A DNA stretch of 64,000 nt from Davidsoniella eucalypti (lineage: Eukaryota > Ascomycota > Sordariomycetes > Microascales > Ceratocystidaceae). Shown piece after piece: positions 23,070 to 33,689 of the stretch. The notes beneath the pieces were generated by a model. The model was not told where the DNA came from and ran no database searches. It saw only the letters and a program-made list of their open reading frames with translations. Made by a program: the position numbers and the translations under genes. Positions within the stretch are counted from its first letter, which is position 1, and the number at the start of each line of letters is the position of its first letter. The DNA is taken from the NCBI GenBank assembly GCA_004009845.1, contig RMBW01000046.1, forward strand, positions 1 through 64,000. Reading direction: 5' to 3'.

Positions 23070-24993
23070 ATGTCCCTCCACACCGAGATTATCAACCGCA
23101 CCTTGACCAAGGAAAAGCTTGAAGCTATTCTGTCTCGGGATAACTCCCAGCTCGAAGCAATTAGCCGCGATAGCCAAGGAACGCCCCTCATCACAGCCAT
23201 CGACGAATGCCAGCCGGAGTCGTTGCGGCTACTGTTGGACTACAATGCCGATACAATCCAGTTTCTGCCCGATGGCACGACGACGCTCTTACATATAATG
23301 CAGGCGCCGCGTGAACGCGCTTCAATGCTACAGAGCGTGCTGGAAAAACACCGCGGGGATTATCTCGATATAGCGCGGAACTTTGACGGCTGCAAGACCC
23401 CCCTGATGATTGCAATCGAAAAGGAAGACCTAGACTGCGTTAGGCTGTTGCGCAGAGCTGGGTCATCTCTCAGTGCCAAGGACATCAACGGTTGGTCGGC
23501 ACGTGACTATGCACGGAAATCAAACAATGATGATATCATCACATATATCCAGAACTCGGAGTTCCAGGTCCTCGAGAATCTTGCATACCAGGCTCTGTAT
23601 ACTATCTGTCTGGTCACGTGTCTGCTAATGCGTTTTGCCGAGCTACTCGGTCGAACTGTCTCCAGCGTCTTTGGTATCCGTGTGCCTACGTTGGCTGACG
23701 GTGACAGCAACAAGGCACTGCTCGACAGGAAACCCCGGAAAGCTTTACTCGATAAAACGGGCACCGAAGAACAGAACAAGGATTTAGCTCTACCCAGTAA
23801 CAAGAAGGTCATGGACGACATTATGGAAGATCCTTCGGTTGGCAAGGCTATCCGAGAGACACGAGACATCAACTCTCTGATGGGGAAGATTTCCGAGCTG
23901 CAAGCAAAAGACCCGGCCCTGAACCGGCTATTCACAGGGAATCTTCAGATTCTTCACTCGATTGCTGGCAAGGCCGTCGAGATGGAACGCGAGGATCCCG
24001 AGTTCTGGCAGGAGGAACTTGTCAACAAGATGATCACGATATCTGTCCGTCAGCACGTGCTGTTCTGTGGTGAGTAGTCGGTTAAATATCCTTTCATCCA
24101 AGCAATGAATCCCGTACTCTAACAAATACATTCTACTGTATAGATGACAGTGGCTCTATGAAGACCGATGACCGGTGGTACTGCCAGAAGGAACTCATCA
24201 AGCGTATCACCAACGTTGTGTCTATCATGTTGCCCGAGGATAGCGGCATCGTGCTCGGCTTCATCAACAAGCATAATGCTCCCACTACCGACTCCCTCAA
24301 CTCGGACATGGTCGAAAGCGTAATCCAGAATGTCAAGCCTGGTGGCGGCACTAGAATCGGCACTAGTCTGCGTTCCAAGATCATCCAGCCAATGGTCTAC
24401 GACAAAATCTTGACGAGAACTCTTGAGAAACCACTGCTCATCACCATTACCACAGATGGAGAGCCGTCCCGTGAGGACCCCGATACTCTAGTCAGAACTA
24501 TCAGGGAATGCGGTGACTACCTTGTAGCCAATGAGTATCCCAGAGCTAGTAAGTAGCGGTTCTTTTCAGCATAAGAACATCCATATACATCAACTTGTCT
24601 TCATACATAACGAAAACGACTAACACATCTTTCTTCTAAAATAGTGGTCAAGTTCCTCATCGGTCAGATTGGCAACAATCACAAAGCCAAAGAGTTCTTG
24701 CAGTCGATCAGCCAAGACCCTCTTGTCAGGGACGTCGTCCACGTGACCGCAAGTAAGTATTCCTCGTATATTCTACCTCTTCGAAGCAGTCACTAACATG
24801 ATATCTTACCTGTAGCCTTGCTTGATGACCAGTTCAAGGGCCTACGTGAAAACCATTGCCAACTCGAGAAATGGGTAAGTCTAGTTTTATGATTACCCCC
24901 CCCCCCCCCCTTCATAGGCCATCTTACTAACTGATACGACTATTTTAGCTGATTGAGACCTTGTTCGAGCCTCTGAATCATGGTTGGACATGA
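23070..24993 (+). CDS. Ankyrin-repeat and von Willebrand A domain protein
   Basis: Five exons (23070-24069, 24144-24548, 24645-24752, 24816-24874, 24949-24993) give 538 residues. The N-terminal half carries ankyrin-like repeats (TPLITAIDECQPESLRLLL, KTPLMIAIEKEDLDCVRLL, then GWSARDYARK). A hydrophobic stretch (LAYQALYTICLVTCLLMRFA, about 170-190) could be a membrane segment. The C-terminal half is a vWA fold with a complete-looking metal site: DDSGSM (DxSxS, formed across junction 1), a Thr in GGGTRIGTSL and an Asp in TTDGEPS. Such proteins bind partners through Mg2+; ankyrins add a second binding surface. The function is unknown; a scaffold or sensor is a guess. Intron 4 contains a run of 15 C. 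The next gene (25244-25920) converges on it. Confidence 0.85.
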
Positions 24994-25243
24994 TTGCCAA
25001 AGGAGTGTGTTTTCTAGTCTTGTTTTTGCTCGCACTAGAGGAATTTGTAAGTTTGAAGGTAAAAGTTAGTAGTTAATTTCTGTGTACTGTTATTCTGTAG
25101 AGTATGATCTTGTAATAATTCTTTCGTAAACGCCCTGTATTTATAGCCTAGTGATGCGTAACCCATGTTGTATATGCCACGATATTCGGGGGATTGGCAA
25201 TACACACGAACTATCAAGTAATGCCCACTAACTTCTCTCGTCT

Positions 25244-25920
25244 CTATTGCTGCTCCCGAGTATCTCCGCAAAGATCTATCTTCGTAACTCGAGCAGAGAT
25301 CAGATCTTCTACGTGAAAGTTCCTCACGACCTCGTTTCTATGTCTATTGAAGTAAGCCTGAAGAAGATCCAGTTCCTTGTCATCTTCCAGATCCCCGAGA
25401 CAAAACTCTCCATTGTCATTTATCTCGTCGTAGTAGTGCTCATTGCTGTCATTGTCGTCGTAGTGTTCGCGGGGAGAACCCTTCATTTGTACCAACCCTA
25501 CTCGGCATCGTCCACTCATCTGAATAGACTCAGGTGTACTAATTGGGCTGCTGGCTGTGGTCTGGCACTGGTACTGCTGCGGCTTGTGATCTTGGGCTTC
25601 TACTTGTGTAGGGCCCGTGAAAACGGCTTTGATAGTTTTAGGGGTTTCGTTCACGAAATAGAACTGGCGTGGTCTGTGCAAACATGGTAGATTTAAGTTA
25701 GCCTATGCCATGATTACGCCGGAATAAGGAAGTCGACTTGCCGTGGAGGACATGACCGAGATCGTCTCTCCGTAGAAACACCTGGAGGGGGATCGTTGGC
25801 ACCGGCTGCCAGAGCTCGTTTCAGTGATCTTCCAGGCTTGGTTATCCGGTGTAGAGTTCGCGGCTTGAGGAACTTTATCCTCAGTTGTACGTGATCGTTT
25901 ACACCAGTTTTGACCGTCAT
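25244..25920 (-). CDS. Orphan two-exon gene, 210 residues
   Basis: I do not recognise this protein. Exon 1 (25920-25718) opens with ATG in context AAAAATGACGG and encodes a basic head (KFLKPRTLHRITKPGRSLKR). The intron (25674-25717) runs from GTAATC through a CTAAC branch site to TTTGCACAG. Exon 2 (25673-25244) continues in phase with PRQFYFVNETPKTIKAVF and ends in an acidic stretch (YDEINDNGEFCLGDLEDDKE) before HVEDLISARVTKIDL. The total of 633 nt is an exact multiple of three. The charge switch from basic N-terminus to acidic C-terminus suggests a soluble protein. No signal peptide, membrane segment or known motif was seen. It is convergent with the ankyrin-vWA gene, with 250 nt between stops. 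Confidence 0.5.
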
Positions 25921-28327
25921 TTTTCTCTCTTGGGTCTCGAGAGCTGGGAAGATTTGTTAGGCTTGTGTTGAGATCTAGATTCAGAAAAGGCAATGAGTTA
26001 AATATCATGTTAAGCATGCTTTATATCTCATAGTAGACTGTTCGTTGATTTCATCGCAATAGTGACTCCTTCACTTGGGGAGGAATTTGCCTCTATTTTA
26101 TTCTTCTTCTTTCCCAAACATCAAGGAAAATATCAGATGGAATACTGGATAGTTTGCGGCACATGGCCCAAAATCTCTTCATTTTTGGGTCATCTATGTT
26201 CTAGTATTGGGTTTTTAGCTGGGTAATATAATAAGATGAAAGCAGCGAAGATGTGTTATTACGTAGTGCTGGGCTATAGCATTTTGCTTGTCAAATGCAA
26301 CTTGTAAGATCGGATAAGATTCTTGCAGTACGTTAAGCCTATCATTTTATCTGACCTCGAGACGTACGTTATATCTTGTACCATGGCAACTGGCTTAGTA
26401 AGCCCGTTTACTGTTTCTTTTACCGGAAAACAGTTGGCTTTGATAAAGGATCTCACGTGCTTAGAAAAGATAGCTACAATCCACTGTCAATCATACTAGC
26501 ACTTGGATAAGATAGATCTTATGCATAAATTGTTATGTATCTACTGATAACCGAAAGTACATCGGCTGTCTCGAATCTGAAAATACATATTTCTGCACTT
26601 TGCTTTGTATAATACTAATAATGCTACCATTAGTATATCAGACTATGTTACTTATCGAATGATATCGCGGCATGTTTTTATGCTGTGATTTTTGTATGTA
26701 ATATCTATTGCTGTATTAGAGTACAAACGTACACTGTTTGAGATAGTTTGTATATTTTGATTTTCCATAATATAGATGAAGACTTCGTAATTTCGTGTGT
26801 ATAGTCAGTTATACGTTTCATATCACGGATCGAAATGTTATAACACGGCAACCCTAAGTAAGTAGTACCTCTTCTAGTATCATTTCAAGTGATGCTTCTG
26901 AGCCAAGTAGCTACTAAAGGGCTCTTCTACATGCAAGCCAGATTACTTGACTTACAGGCCATCAGACAAAGTGCTTCAACGATTTAAAGCCCTGGATAAA
27001 ACAAAACAAGTTCGTAGTTTGTGTCTCGATCCCGGCTTCGGTATTAACGCTTTGAAACATAATCAATTCGCTAGAACTAGATAGCTAAATACTTAGCTCT
27101 AAAGGCACGTACATATGAACACGGGTACCTACATAGATATATATATTATAGAGTCGTATTTATACTTGAAGCGATCCGCTCATCACTAGTGTTGGACGAT
27201 TGGATATAAATACAACGATATACAGGTACAACGAGCAGGTATGGCCTTGGCAAGCTGACCAGGGTGAAAGAAGTAGTACATGGTCACTCATTGGAATTGG
27301 CCTCTTGGACATCAAACTTTGCCAAGAATTCACCAGAAACTGGGGATTACGTATGTGTAAGAAGTAATCTGTAGTTAATGGCTAGGTTTGTAGTTTTAAG
27401 GATATGTTACCTTGTGTTCTCTAATTCCTTTCCCTATAGGCAATATCCTTAAAGCCCTATTGTTGAGTTGGAAATCAAGTTGCAAATGCATGATGATACG
27501 ATCAGCTACGATATTGGAAAATAGTCCAGAGGGCTATATGAATGGTAGCCAAAAATGGTTCTATGCTCGGCCCAGATCACTGCCGATCTTATCTGATCAT
27601 CAGCTTGTTGGCAGGCGAACGAACCTATATGCTGTGTTAGATGTCATGTGGGCCAAAAGGAGAACATGCAGAAAGTGAGTGGTTGTAACTCGCCTGACCA
27701 GTTACAATTATATGTAATTACTATATGTAAACAGTCTATTTGGTAGTCCGTAGACCCTGATCAGCTGTGCCTTTCTAAACTATCAACGACTACATGTAGC
27801 AATTGTTACCGTTGTATTCGCCCATCTCGGAAAAAACGGGGATTGTTCCGCTAGTTGACAGACATTCCCGGCTTGACCTTATTTATAGTCAATGCGGCCC
27901 ATGCTGCTGAAACGGTAAATGGGCTGTTTTTTATGTTGGATCAAGTCATTGATGCGTAGGCTTTTATTCTTAGTACAGAGCTAGTAATAATACGTACATA
28001 TATATATATTAACTTTAGCTAGCTAACACATCAATTAAGAATTCACTGGGATAAATCAAACGTTTGTGTTGCATCAACCAGGCCGGCCTGTGAGCTTCTA
28101 TTCAACTACCCTTGGAATAAATACGAAGTAAAAGATGTAGAAAATAAACCCTATCAAGTGACTGCCGTTCACACACCATATCGAACATCTCGTACAAAGC
28201 CCGCCAGATAAAACCACGAAGAAAATAATAATAAAAATATACAGGAAAGGAGGAAGCCATGAAAGCTCGGAAAACAAAAACAAGGAAAACAGCTCTAGGG
28301 CTGGATAGAATTCCCCGGCTTTGTTGT
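25921..28327. other. AT-rich gene-free interval
   Basis: About 2.4 kb, AT-rich. The one longer open frame (27412-27678 plus) begins without an ATG and has no recognisable domain. No gene, RNA or clear repeat is supported. The last part should be the 3' UTR of the Egh16-like gene at 28328. Confidence 0.5.
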
Positions 28328-29061
28328 TTAGTCCGTCTGCTGGGCAGCAATGCAGCCGCCAAAAGGACCGGCCAAAGCATTGTTCCGGCAACGGATGACA
28401 CAGATGTCACCTGAAGAGCCGTCCGAGCAGGTAAAGTCAGTAGGCGCCTGTACAGTAATGTTGAAGTCCTTGAACTTGGCCTGCGAGATGCCGTTAACTC
28501 CGGGCACGTCGTTGGTAACAGTAAGAGTAGTACCGGTAGAGTTGGAGGTGGCCTTGGAGTACAGCTCGCAAGTGAAGGGACCAGCGCCTAGATAGAGAAA
28601 GCGAAGTTAGCAACCGTCTTGTATTAGGCCGGATATCACTGTGGAGCTAGAGCAACTTGCCGTCTTGGTTCACCTGGTGCATTGTGATAGTCATGGTTGT
28701 TCCTGACTGGATCTTGGTGACCTCGCCGTTGCTCACGGCAGAAGAGATGCTGGTGCTGATATCGATGTTACCATCGAGCTCGGTACGGCCGCAGATATCA
28801 GCGATGCCTTCACTGATCTCCGCATCGCGGATGATGACAGTGTCAAGTTGGCACGGGCTGATGTTGCTGCAGTTACGAGCAATAGTGTCGTTCACTGGTA
28901 AAGTTAGTGGATTGTCAACCGGATTAGGTGGTGGGCAGTGGCTTACATCCAAAGCCTACAGCAGTGGCCGAGCCAGTCTCGCCTACAGCAGCGAGGATAA
29001 CGGCATGGCCTTGAGCCACGGAGAACAGAGCCGCCAGCGACAGGATGACGGAGGAGAACAT
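28328..29061 (-). CDS. Egh16/GAS1-like secreted protein, short form
   Basis: Secreted protein of the Egh16-like family (DUF3129), known from appressorium-specific GAS1/GAS2 of Magnaporthe and Egh16 of Blumeria; molecular activity unknown. Three exons (29061-28947, 28894-28661, 28587-28328) give 202 residues. The signal peptide ends near VAQGHA. Family motifs: CSNISPCQLDTVIIRDAEI, ICGRTELDGNIDIS, MHQVNQDGAGPFTCEL across junction 2, and CVIRCRNNALAGPFGGC near the C-terminus. Intron 2 uses a GC donor (GCAAGT at 28660), so it is a GC-AG intron. A paralogue lies 2.1 kb away in divergent orientation, and both first exons are exactly 115 nt. Confidence 0.93.
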
Positions 29062-30307
29062 TATTAATGACGGGAAGGGAAATAAATAAATAAAATAGTT
29101 GGAAATAAAATGTGCACAGCACGTAGAAGAGAAGGGAAGCAGAAGGGTAGAAGCAAAAGATGCAAAAAAGACACCAGAGAAAGAGGCTGAAGAGAACGAG
29201 ATAGAAGAACTGGCGGAAGAGAAAAAAGAGGCGGACTATCACGGTTCATATATGCAGTCTTAAGACCAAGGCCGTCCCAGCTCTTTTTTTTTCTCGGCCA
29301 AAACTGCCAAGGACTATCTCAGCGGCTAATTGGAAATGCAGCTACCGCTTGTACAACACAACAGCACAAGGCCAGCATAACCCAAGAAAAAAGCAAAGTT
29401 CTTGGCACGAACAGAGACAATGGACTTGGCACGGAATCTACACACTAAAGTGACAGCTCAACCCCTCCCAGTGTTTAGTCGGATAATGCGGTTGGATGGG
29501 ACCAGAGATATACGGAGAGAGATGGGACACGTCCCTCGTCATGTGCCGTCTCAGCAAGATACGCAAGGCCTAGAGACGAGAGCTATTAATTGCTGGCCGA
29601 GTTTTACATTTGCTTCTGCCAGATTACCATTAGTCATTGGCGATGACTTCACAAGCAAGGACTCTACAGGACCCAGCAGAGTCGTCGTAAGACGGGCTAC
29701 TCCAGGTGTAACAGCAACACACCAGATTCCGAACAAGGCCGTTTCGAGCTGTCACAGAGCACTAGACTGCAAAGGGAGAAACGAGGCAGGAAATGGCATT
29801 GAACCGCCGACTCTAGGCATACGAATACTAGAAACAAGACGAACAACAGCCAGACGAAGAAGAAGAGCCGGCTTCGTTGTGATGTGCAGTGATCTTCGAG
29901 TCAGATCATCGTCAGCAGACCAAAGTTGGCTCCTCACCTAGTGTTGTCTCCGGTCCTTGTACAGACGACTACTACATGCTTGCTGATCAACCAAAGCAGA
30001 AGCTCGAGTGCCCGGCGATCATTGAGCGACGGATCGCAAAGATCGGATGTCCATGGCCCAATGCTCCTAGACAAGCTGCTACGATACCGAGACAAGCCCC
30101 TGGCCCGGGCACAGTAAAAAACACGCCGTTCGACATATCGACATTCTTCTATTTTATTTGGGAAAAGCCCAGAGGAGAAAGTGGCGCGACTTTCGAGTCA
30201 AGCTTTATGCGTTTTTCGAATCTTCTAACGCCCAAAGTCGAACAAGAGGCCACTTAATTTAGAACATTGGCGGTAATGCCAAGCCAGACGTCGCAAGCCT
30301 ACGAGAA

Positions 30308-30371
30308 TAACCCTATATCAGCGTCGTATCATTGCAAGTTAACCCTATATCAGCGTCGTATCATTACAAGT
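30308..30371. repeat. 32-bp tandem duplication
   Basis: Two adjacent 32-bp units (30308-30339 and 30340-30371) each start taaccctatatcagcgtcgt and differ at one position (g to a). It lies mid-way in the divergent promoter. It could be a simple duplication or a pair of regulator sites. Confidence 0.85.
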
Positions 30372-30910
30372 TACAAACAGGGAATGACTTACAACCACTT
30401 GGCAGATCGAAGCAAGAAAAAAGACTAATACGCAAACCTCACAGAAGCACCATTTCACTAACAGCCTTCACATTAAAGCTCGAGATGCCTGGGCCCTTGA
30501 GTGGTGTGATTCCACGGAAGAACGGAAAAAACAAACAAAAAGAAGCTGCGGGAAATACTGCCAGAGATATTCACTTTGCTCGGAAACAACACTAGCCAAG
30601 AAGCACAAAGATGGAAATAGATGCTTGAGGCGGCTCGAATAGGCTGTTTCCGAGGACAGAGCTTCGTTCTGTTTGGTCACGTCTCGGACATCGAACCAGG
30701 CTATCGTGGCCTGTATCAGCCTCTCTGGCGTTTATTACCAACAAGCCAAGCAAAGAGCTTTAGTGATTTGGTTGGTTGGTTGTCAATGCTACCCGCTACG
30801 CTTCCTTTCCCCGGTCTTGGCTTGGCTTTCTTGGGTTTTTTTTTCTTTTCTTCTTTTGCCAAGACAACCCAGTAGCCCGCTCTGGTCTTGTTACCTTGGT
30901 GAAGATCTGA

Positions 30911-31183
30911 TATATAATAGACGCCATGCGGCCGCTTTCTGTACAGTCTTATCGCCTCTTCTTTCTCTCCACCATCTTCTCAGCCTCCCATCTTCTTTTC
31001 CTTCTTGGAGTCTTTGTTTTTGTCTTCTAATCAGATAGCCAGCCGGTCTGTCGCTTGTTCACTTCTTTTCCCCCTTTTGTTTTCTTTTTTACTTATTATT
31101 TTATCCTTCTTATCTTCTTAATCCTCTCAGCAGGTCTGTCCTTTAACGTACTGGTATTTCTATCACACTCCTTCCTCTTTAAA
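30911..31183 (+). promoter_or_regulatory. TATA box and pyrimidine-rich leader of Egh16-like gene 2
   Basis: tatataata at 30911-30919 is followed by a strongly CT-rich tract (about 30955-31180) up to the ATG at 31184. A TATA box plus pyrimidine tract is typical of strongly expressed filamentous-fungal genes. The leader would be roughly 240 nt. Confidence 0.5.
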
Positions 31184-32498
31184 ATGCAGCAGTTCTTTTC
31201 TCGTGTCCTTGTGGCCTCGGCTTCTCTAGCTGTCGTTCGTGCTCAGGGTGTTCTTGTGAGCGCCAAGGGAAGTCTTGGCACTAGTACTTCCATGGCTGGT
31301 AAGCCTCTTCTTCGTGATGTCTTCTGATACTATATACAGACATCTAACAACATATCTTATAGTCGAGATCGATAATACCTCAGATGCCAACTACATCGCG
31401 CAGGACGAGATCGTTGCCAACATTGTCAATGCCTGTGGCCGTACCGTTCTCAAGGGTGGCATCTCGCAGTCTGGCGAGACCGAGAAGATCATCGCTGCTG
31501 GTGCCTTCACCCGCGTCCAGCAAGGATCTGATCTAGTTGTCACTGTTGCCCAGCGCACTAGCCAGGGCTCGGGTCCTTTCACCTGTGACTTGGATGAGGC
31601 CAGTAACGTCCTCGGTGTCAGTGGCCAGACCAACCTGACCGTTACCCAGGACTCGTCCGAGTTCGGCACTGGCAACTTGACGCTGACCGTAGCCATGCCC
31701 ACCAACTTGACCTGCATCGGTGGTAAGTCTCGAGCCGTAATACTCACAGATACCGTTGTGGAACATGTGCTAATAAGCTCAGGTTCTACGGGCAACTTTT
31801 GCACCATCCGCTGCATCAACAGCCAGAACTATGGTGGTTGTCTAGCTGTACAGCAGACCGATGTGACACCAGCCAGCAACGACCCCTCTAAAATCTCCTC
31901 CGCCGAGAACAAGGACGACATCGCTGCCCAAGTCGACCAGAACGACAAAGACCTGTCTGCTGCCAACAAGGGTCTTAAAGCTGCCACTAGCGCCGATGAC
32001 GTCGGTATCAACATTGCTAAAGCCCTGCTCGGCGAGCACAGCATCACTGCCGCCGTTGCCGTCGCCGCCCCCACTGGCACAGCACCTACAACCTCCAAGA
32101 CTAAAGCTGCGGCAACTAAGGCTAAGACCACCACTACACCCGCTACTACTGCCGCTGATGCTGCTGCTACGCCTGGCCCAACTACTTCTAGAACCCGCAC
32201 TCGCACTCGCACCCGCGTCCGGGGCACGCGCACCCGTACTGCCACTGCTGCGGATGCTGTCGCCACGGGAACCACCCGCAACGGCCCCAACGGAGCCTCG
32301 GTCGAATCTGCCGATGAGGGAAATGTCGAAGATCTGGCTTCTTCCGACTCTACTGACTCGGCTCTGGCTAAGCGCCGCCGTGTCTACAACTCCAACGCCG
32401 AGAAGCAGAGCAGTCGTCGCGCTCTACTCGAGAAAATGACAGCCCTGATCCAGCGTGAGCTCGGCGGACGTGAACCGGAGATTGAGGATTCCTACTAA
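31184..32498 (+). CDS. Egh16/GAS1-like secreted protein, C-terminally extended form
   Basis: Paralogue of the gene at 28328-29061. Three exons (31184-31298, 31363-31722, 31783-32498) give 396 residues. The signal peptide ends near VVRAQG. The core keeps ACGRTVLKGG, SGPFTCDL, CTIRCINSQNYGGC and the family-typical CLAVQQTD. It lacks the first Cys pair of the short form, having IDNTSDANYIAQDE where the paralogue has RNCSNISPCQ. After VQQTD it carries about 185 extra residues: a helical Asp/Lys-rich part, an Ala/Thr-rich stretch, an Arg-Thr repeat (TRTRTRTRVRGTRTRT), an acidic Ser stretch and a basic end (AKRRRVYN). Intron 1 sits at the same place as in the short form; intron 2 is at a new site and the paralogue's intron 2 is missing. 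Function unknown. Confidence 0.9.
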
Positions 32499-32941
32499 AG
32501 CTAGAACTAGCACCTTCTTTTTTTTTCTTTCTGCTAGTTTTTCTTTGAGTAGCGGCCCATTTCCAAGGAGACGTCCCATTTTGTACGAGGATCAGTGTGT
32601 TGTTTGTATGTTGCTTTTTTTTCTTCTTTTCTTTTGTATTTTTCTGTGTGATTTCTTTTTCTTTTACCTTTCTGATTGATGACGAAGACAAACGAGCTCG
32701 GAGGGGAGAATATGTATATAACTTTCAATATATTAACAGTGAGAAGGCCCTCAAAAACGGTCTCGAACAGTGTCACGTGATCAAAGTGCAAAGTATGTGT
32801 CCTGTGTCACCTAGAGGTTAGTGTTGGGGGAATTACCGGACTTGTGTCGTTTCAAACTTCGGATTTCGGGGCCGGGCTAAACGGTTTAGGGCGGTAATTT
32901 AAGCCACAAAAAGATAAATATTGCACAATACCAAAAAAAAA
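32499..32941. other. 3' flank of Egh16-like gene 2
   Basis: T-rich 3' UTR-like sequence, then unique sequence up to the 5S terminator. No gene is seen. Confidence 0.5.
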
Positions 32942-32955
32942 ACCCAAAAATAAAA
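32942..32955 (-). terminator. RNA polymerase III terminator of the 5S gene
   Basis: On the minus strand the 5S 3' end is followed directly by T-rich sequence (TTTTTATTTTTGGG), with a further T10 run just beyond. T-runs of four or more terminate Pol III. Confidence 0.85.
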
Positions 32956-33074
32956 ACATACAACACCCGGTATTCCCACGTGGTCACCCACCGTAGTACT
33001 GATCGGGCGCTTGATAGTTTAACTAGGGGAGAGCGGACGGGATCCCGTGCTTTCTATCAGCTATGGTCGTATGT
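32956..33074 (-). rRNA. 5S ribosomal RNA
   Basis: A 119-nt RNA read on the minus strand begins ACATACGACCATAGC and ends GGGTGTTGTATGT. The two ends pair over nine positions (helix I, with one G-U). Hallmark internal segments are present: GGGATCCCGTCCGCTC, CAGTACTACGGTGGGTGACC and GGGAATACCGGGTG. Length and termini match fungal 5S. It is a single copy between protein genes, as is usual in filamentous ascomycetes where 5S genes are dispersed outside the rDNA. The T-run terminator and an upstream TATA sequence suggest it is functional and not a retro-copy. Confidence 0.97.
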
Positions 33075-33096
33075 GACAATTTTGGGTTTAGGAGGC

Positions 33097-33104
33097 ATTA
33101 TATA
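33097..33104 (-). promoter_or_regulatory. TATA box upstream of 5S rRNA
   Basis: TATATAAT on the minus strand lies 23-30 nt before the first 5S base. An upstream TATA at this distance is used by TFIIIB at Pol III genes in several fungi; use here is inferred from position. Confidence 0.6.
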
Positions 33105-33128
33105 GAGAAATGTCACGATGTGCAACCT

Positions 33129-33430
33129 TCCCTCCTACAACCCGTCCCGCACATACAAAGCTATTGAGTTTGTCAAGCGGAAGACGTTAAATATCTGTCC
33201 GGTAACCAATCCGGCGTCGTATGATCTTAGTGATTTAGGTAGACGTTAAATATAATCAAATCAAATCAAATTCCCTCCTACAACCCTCGGGGGGTACTTT
33301 TGAGTTCGAGTACTTCCTCCTCCGTCTAAAGACGAATCTTTCCCTTTCGTCGTAGGTTTTTAAGAGCGACTAGCACATATTCCCAATGCTGCTATCTATC
33401 CGGCAACCAATCCGGCGTCGTATGATCTGA
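33129..33430. repeat. Patch of short direct repeats beside the 5S gene
   Basis: Three repeated words occur. The word ttccctcctacaaccc is at about 33128-33143 and 33271-33286. agacgttaaatat is at 33182-33194 and 33241-33253 (exact). A 35-bp block containing aaccaatccggcgtcgtatg is at 33195-33229 and 33396-33430 (a few mismatches). The exact 13-bp pair flanks a 46-bp segment (33195-33240) that includes the first block copy. The patch may be an old local duplication, a short insertion with target-site duplication, or both. No coding potential. Confidence 0.7.
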
Positions 33431-33689
33431 TCAATAGTATGTAGTTGAGCAACACTTTTCATGGCTCATAGATCACAAAACAATACTTTTTTTTTCTCCA
33501 GGCACGTTGTTACATTATCAAACGTACGGTCGTTGCCTAGCTGGTGTCACCAAAGTCATGCAAGCGTAATAAGCTAAGGTGCCCGTAAGTTCAGAATATT
33601 TACAAACTTGGACACTAAAAGCTCTTCTTCCTGTCATGTACATATATATCAACGGCCCAGCTTTTCCGACATATATCGAAAAGACACTA

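Larger units (their letters stand above)
29062..31183. other. Divergent promoter of the Egh16-like pair
   Basis: About 2.1 kb between two divergently transcribed paralogues. It contains a 32-bp tandem duplication (30308-30371) and a TATA-plus-CT-rich leader on the right side. Open frames at 29402-29941 and 29889-30257 (plus) have no domain and overlap each other and minus-strand frames, so I do not support them as genes. Confidence 0.5.

Noticed and set aside
29402..30257. Two overlapping open frames (179 and 122 codons) in the Egh16-like divergent promoter
   Set aside because: Arg/Thr-rich, no domain, overlapped by frames on the other strand, and placed between two divergent promoters.
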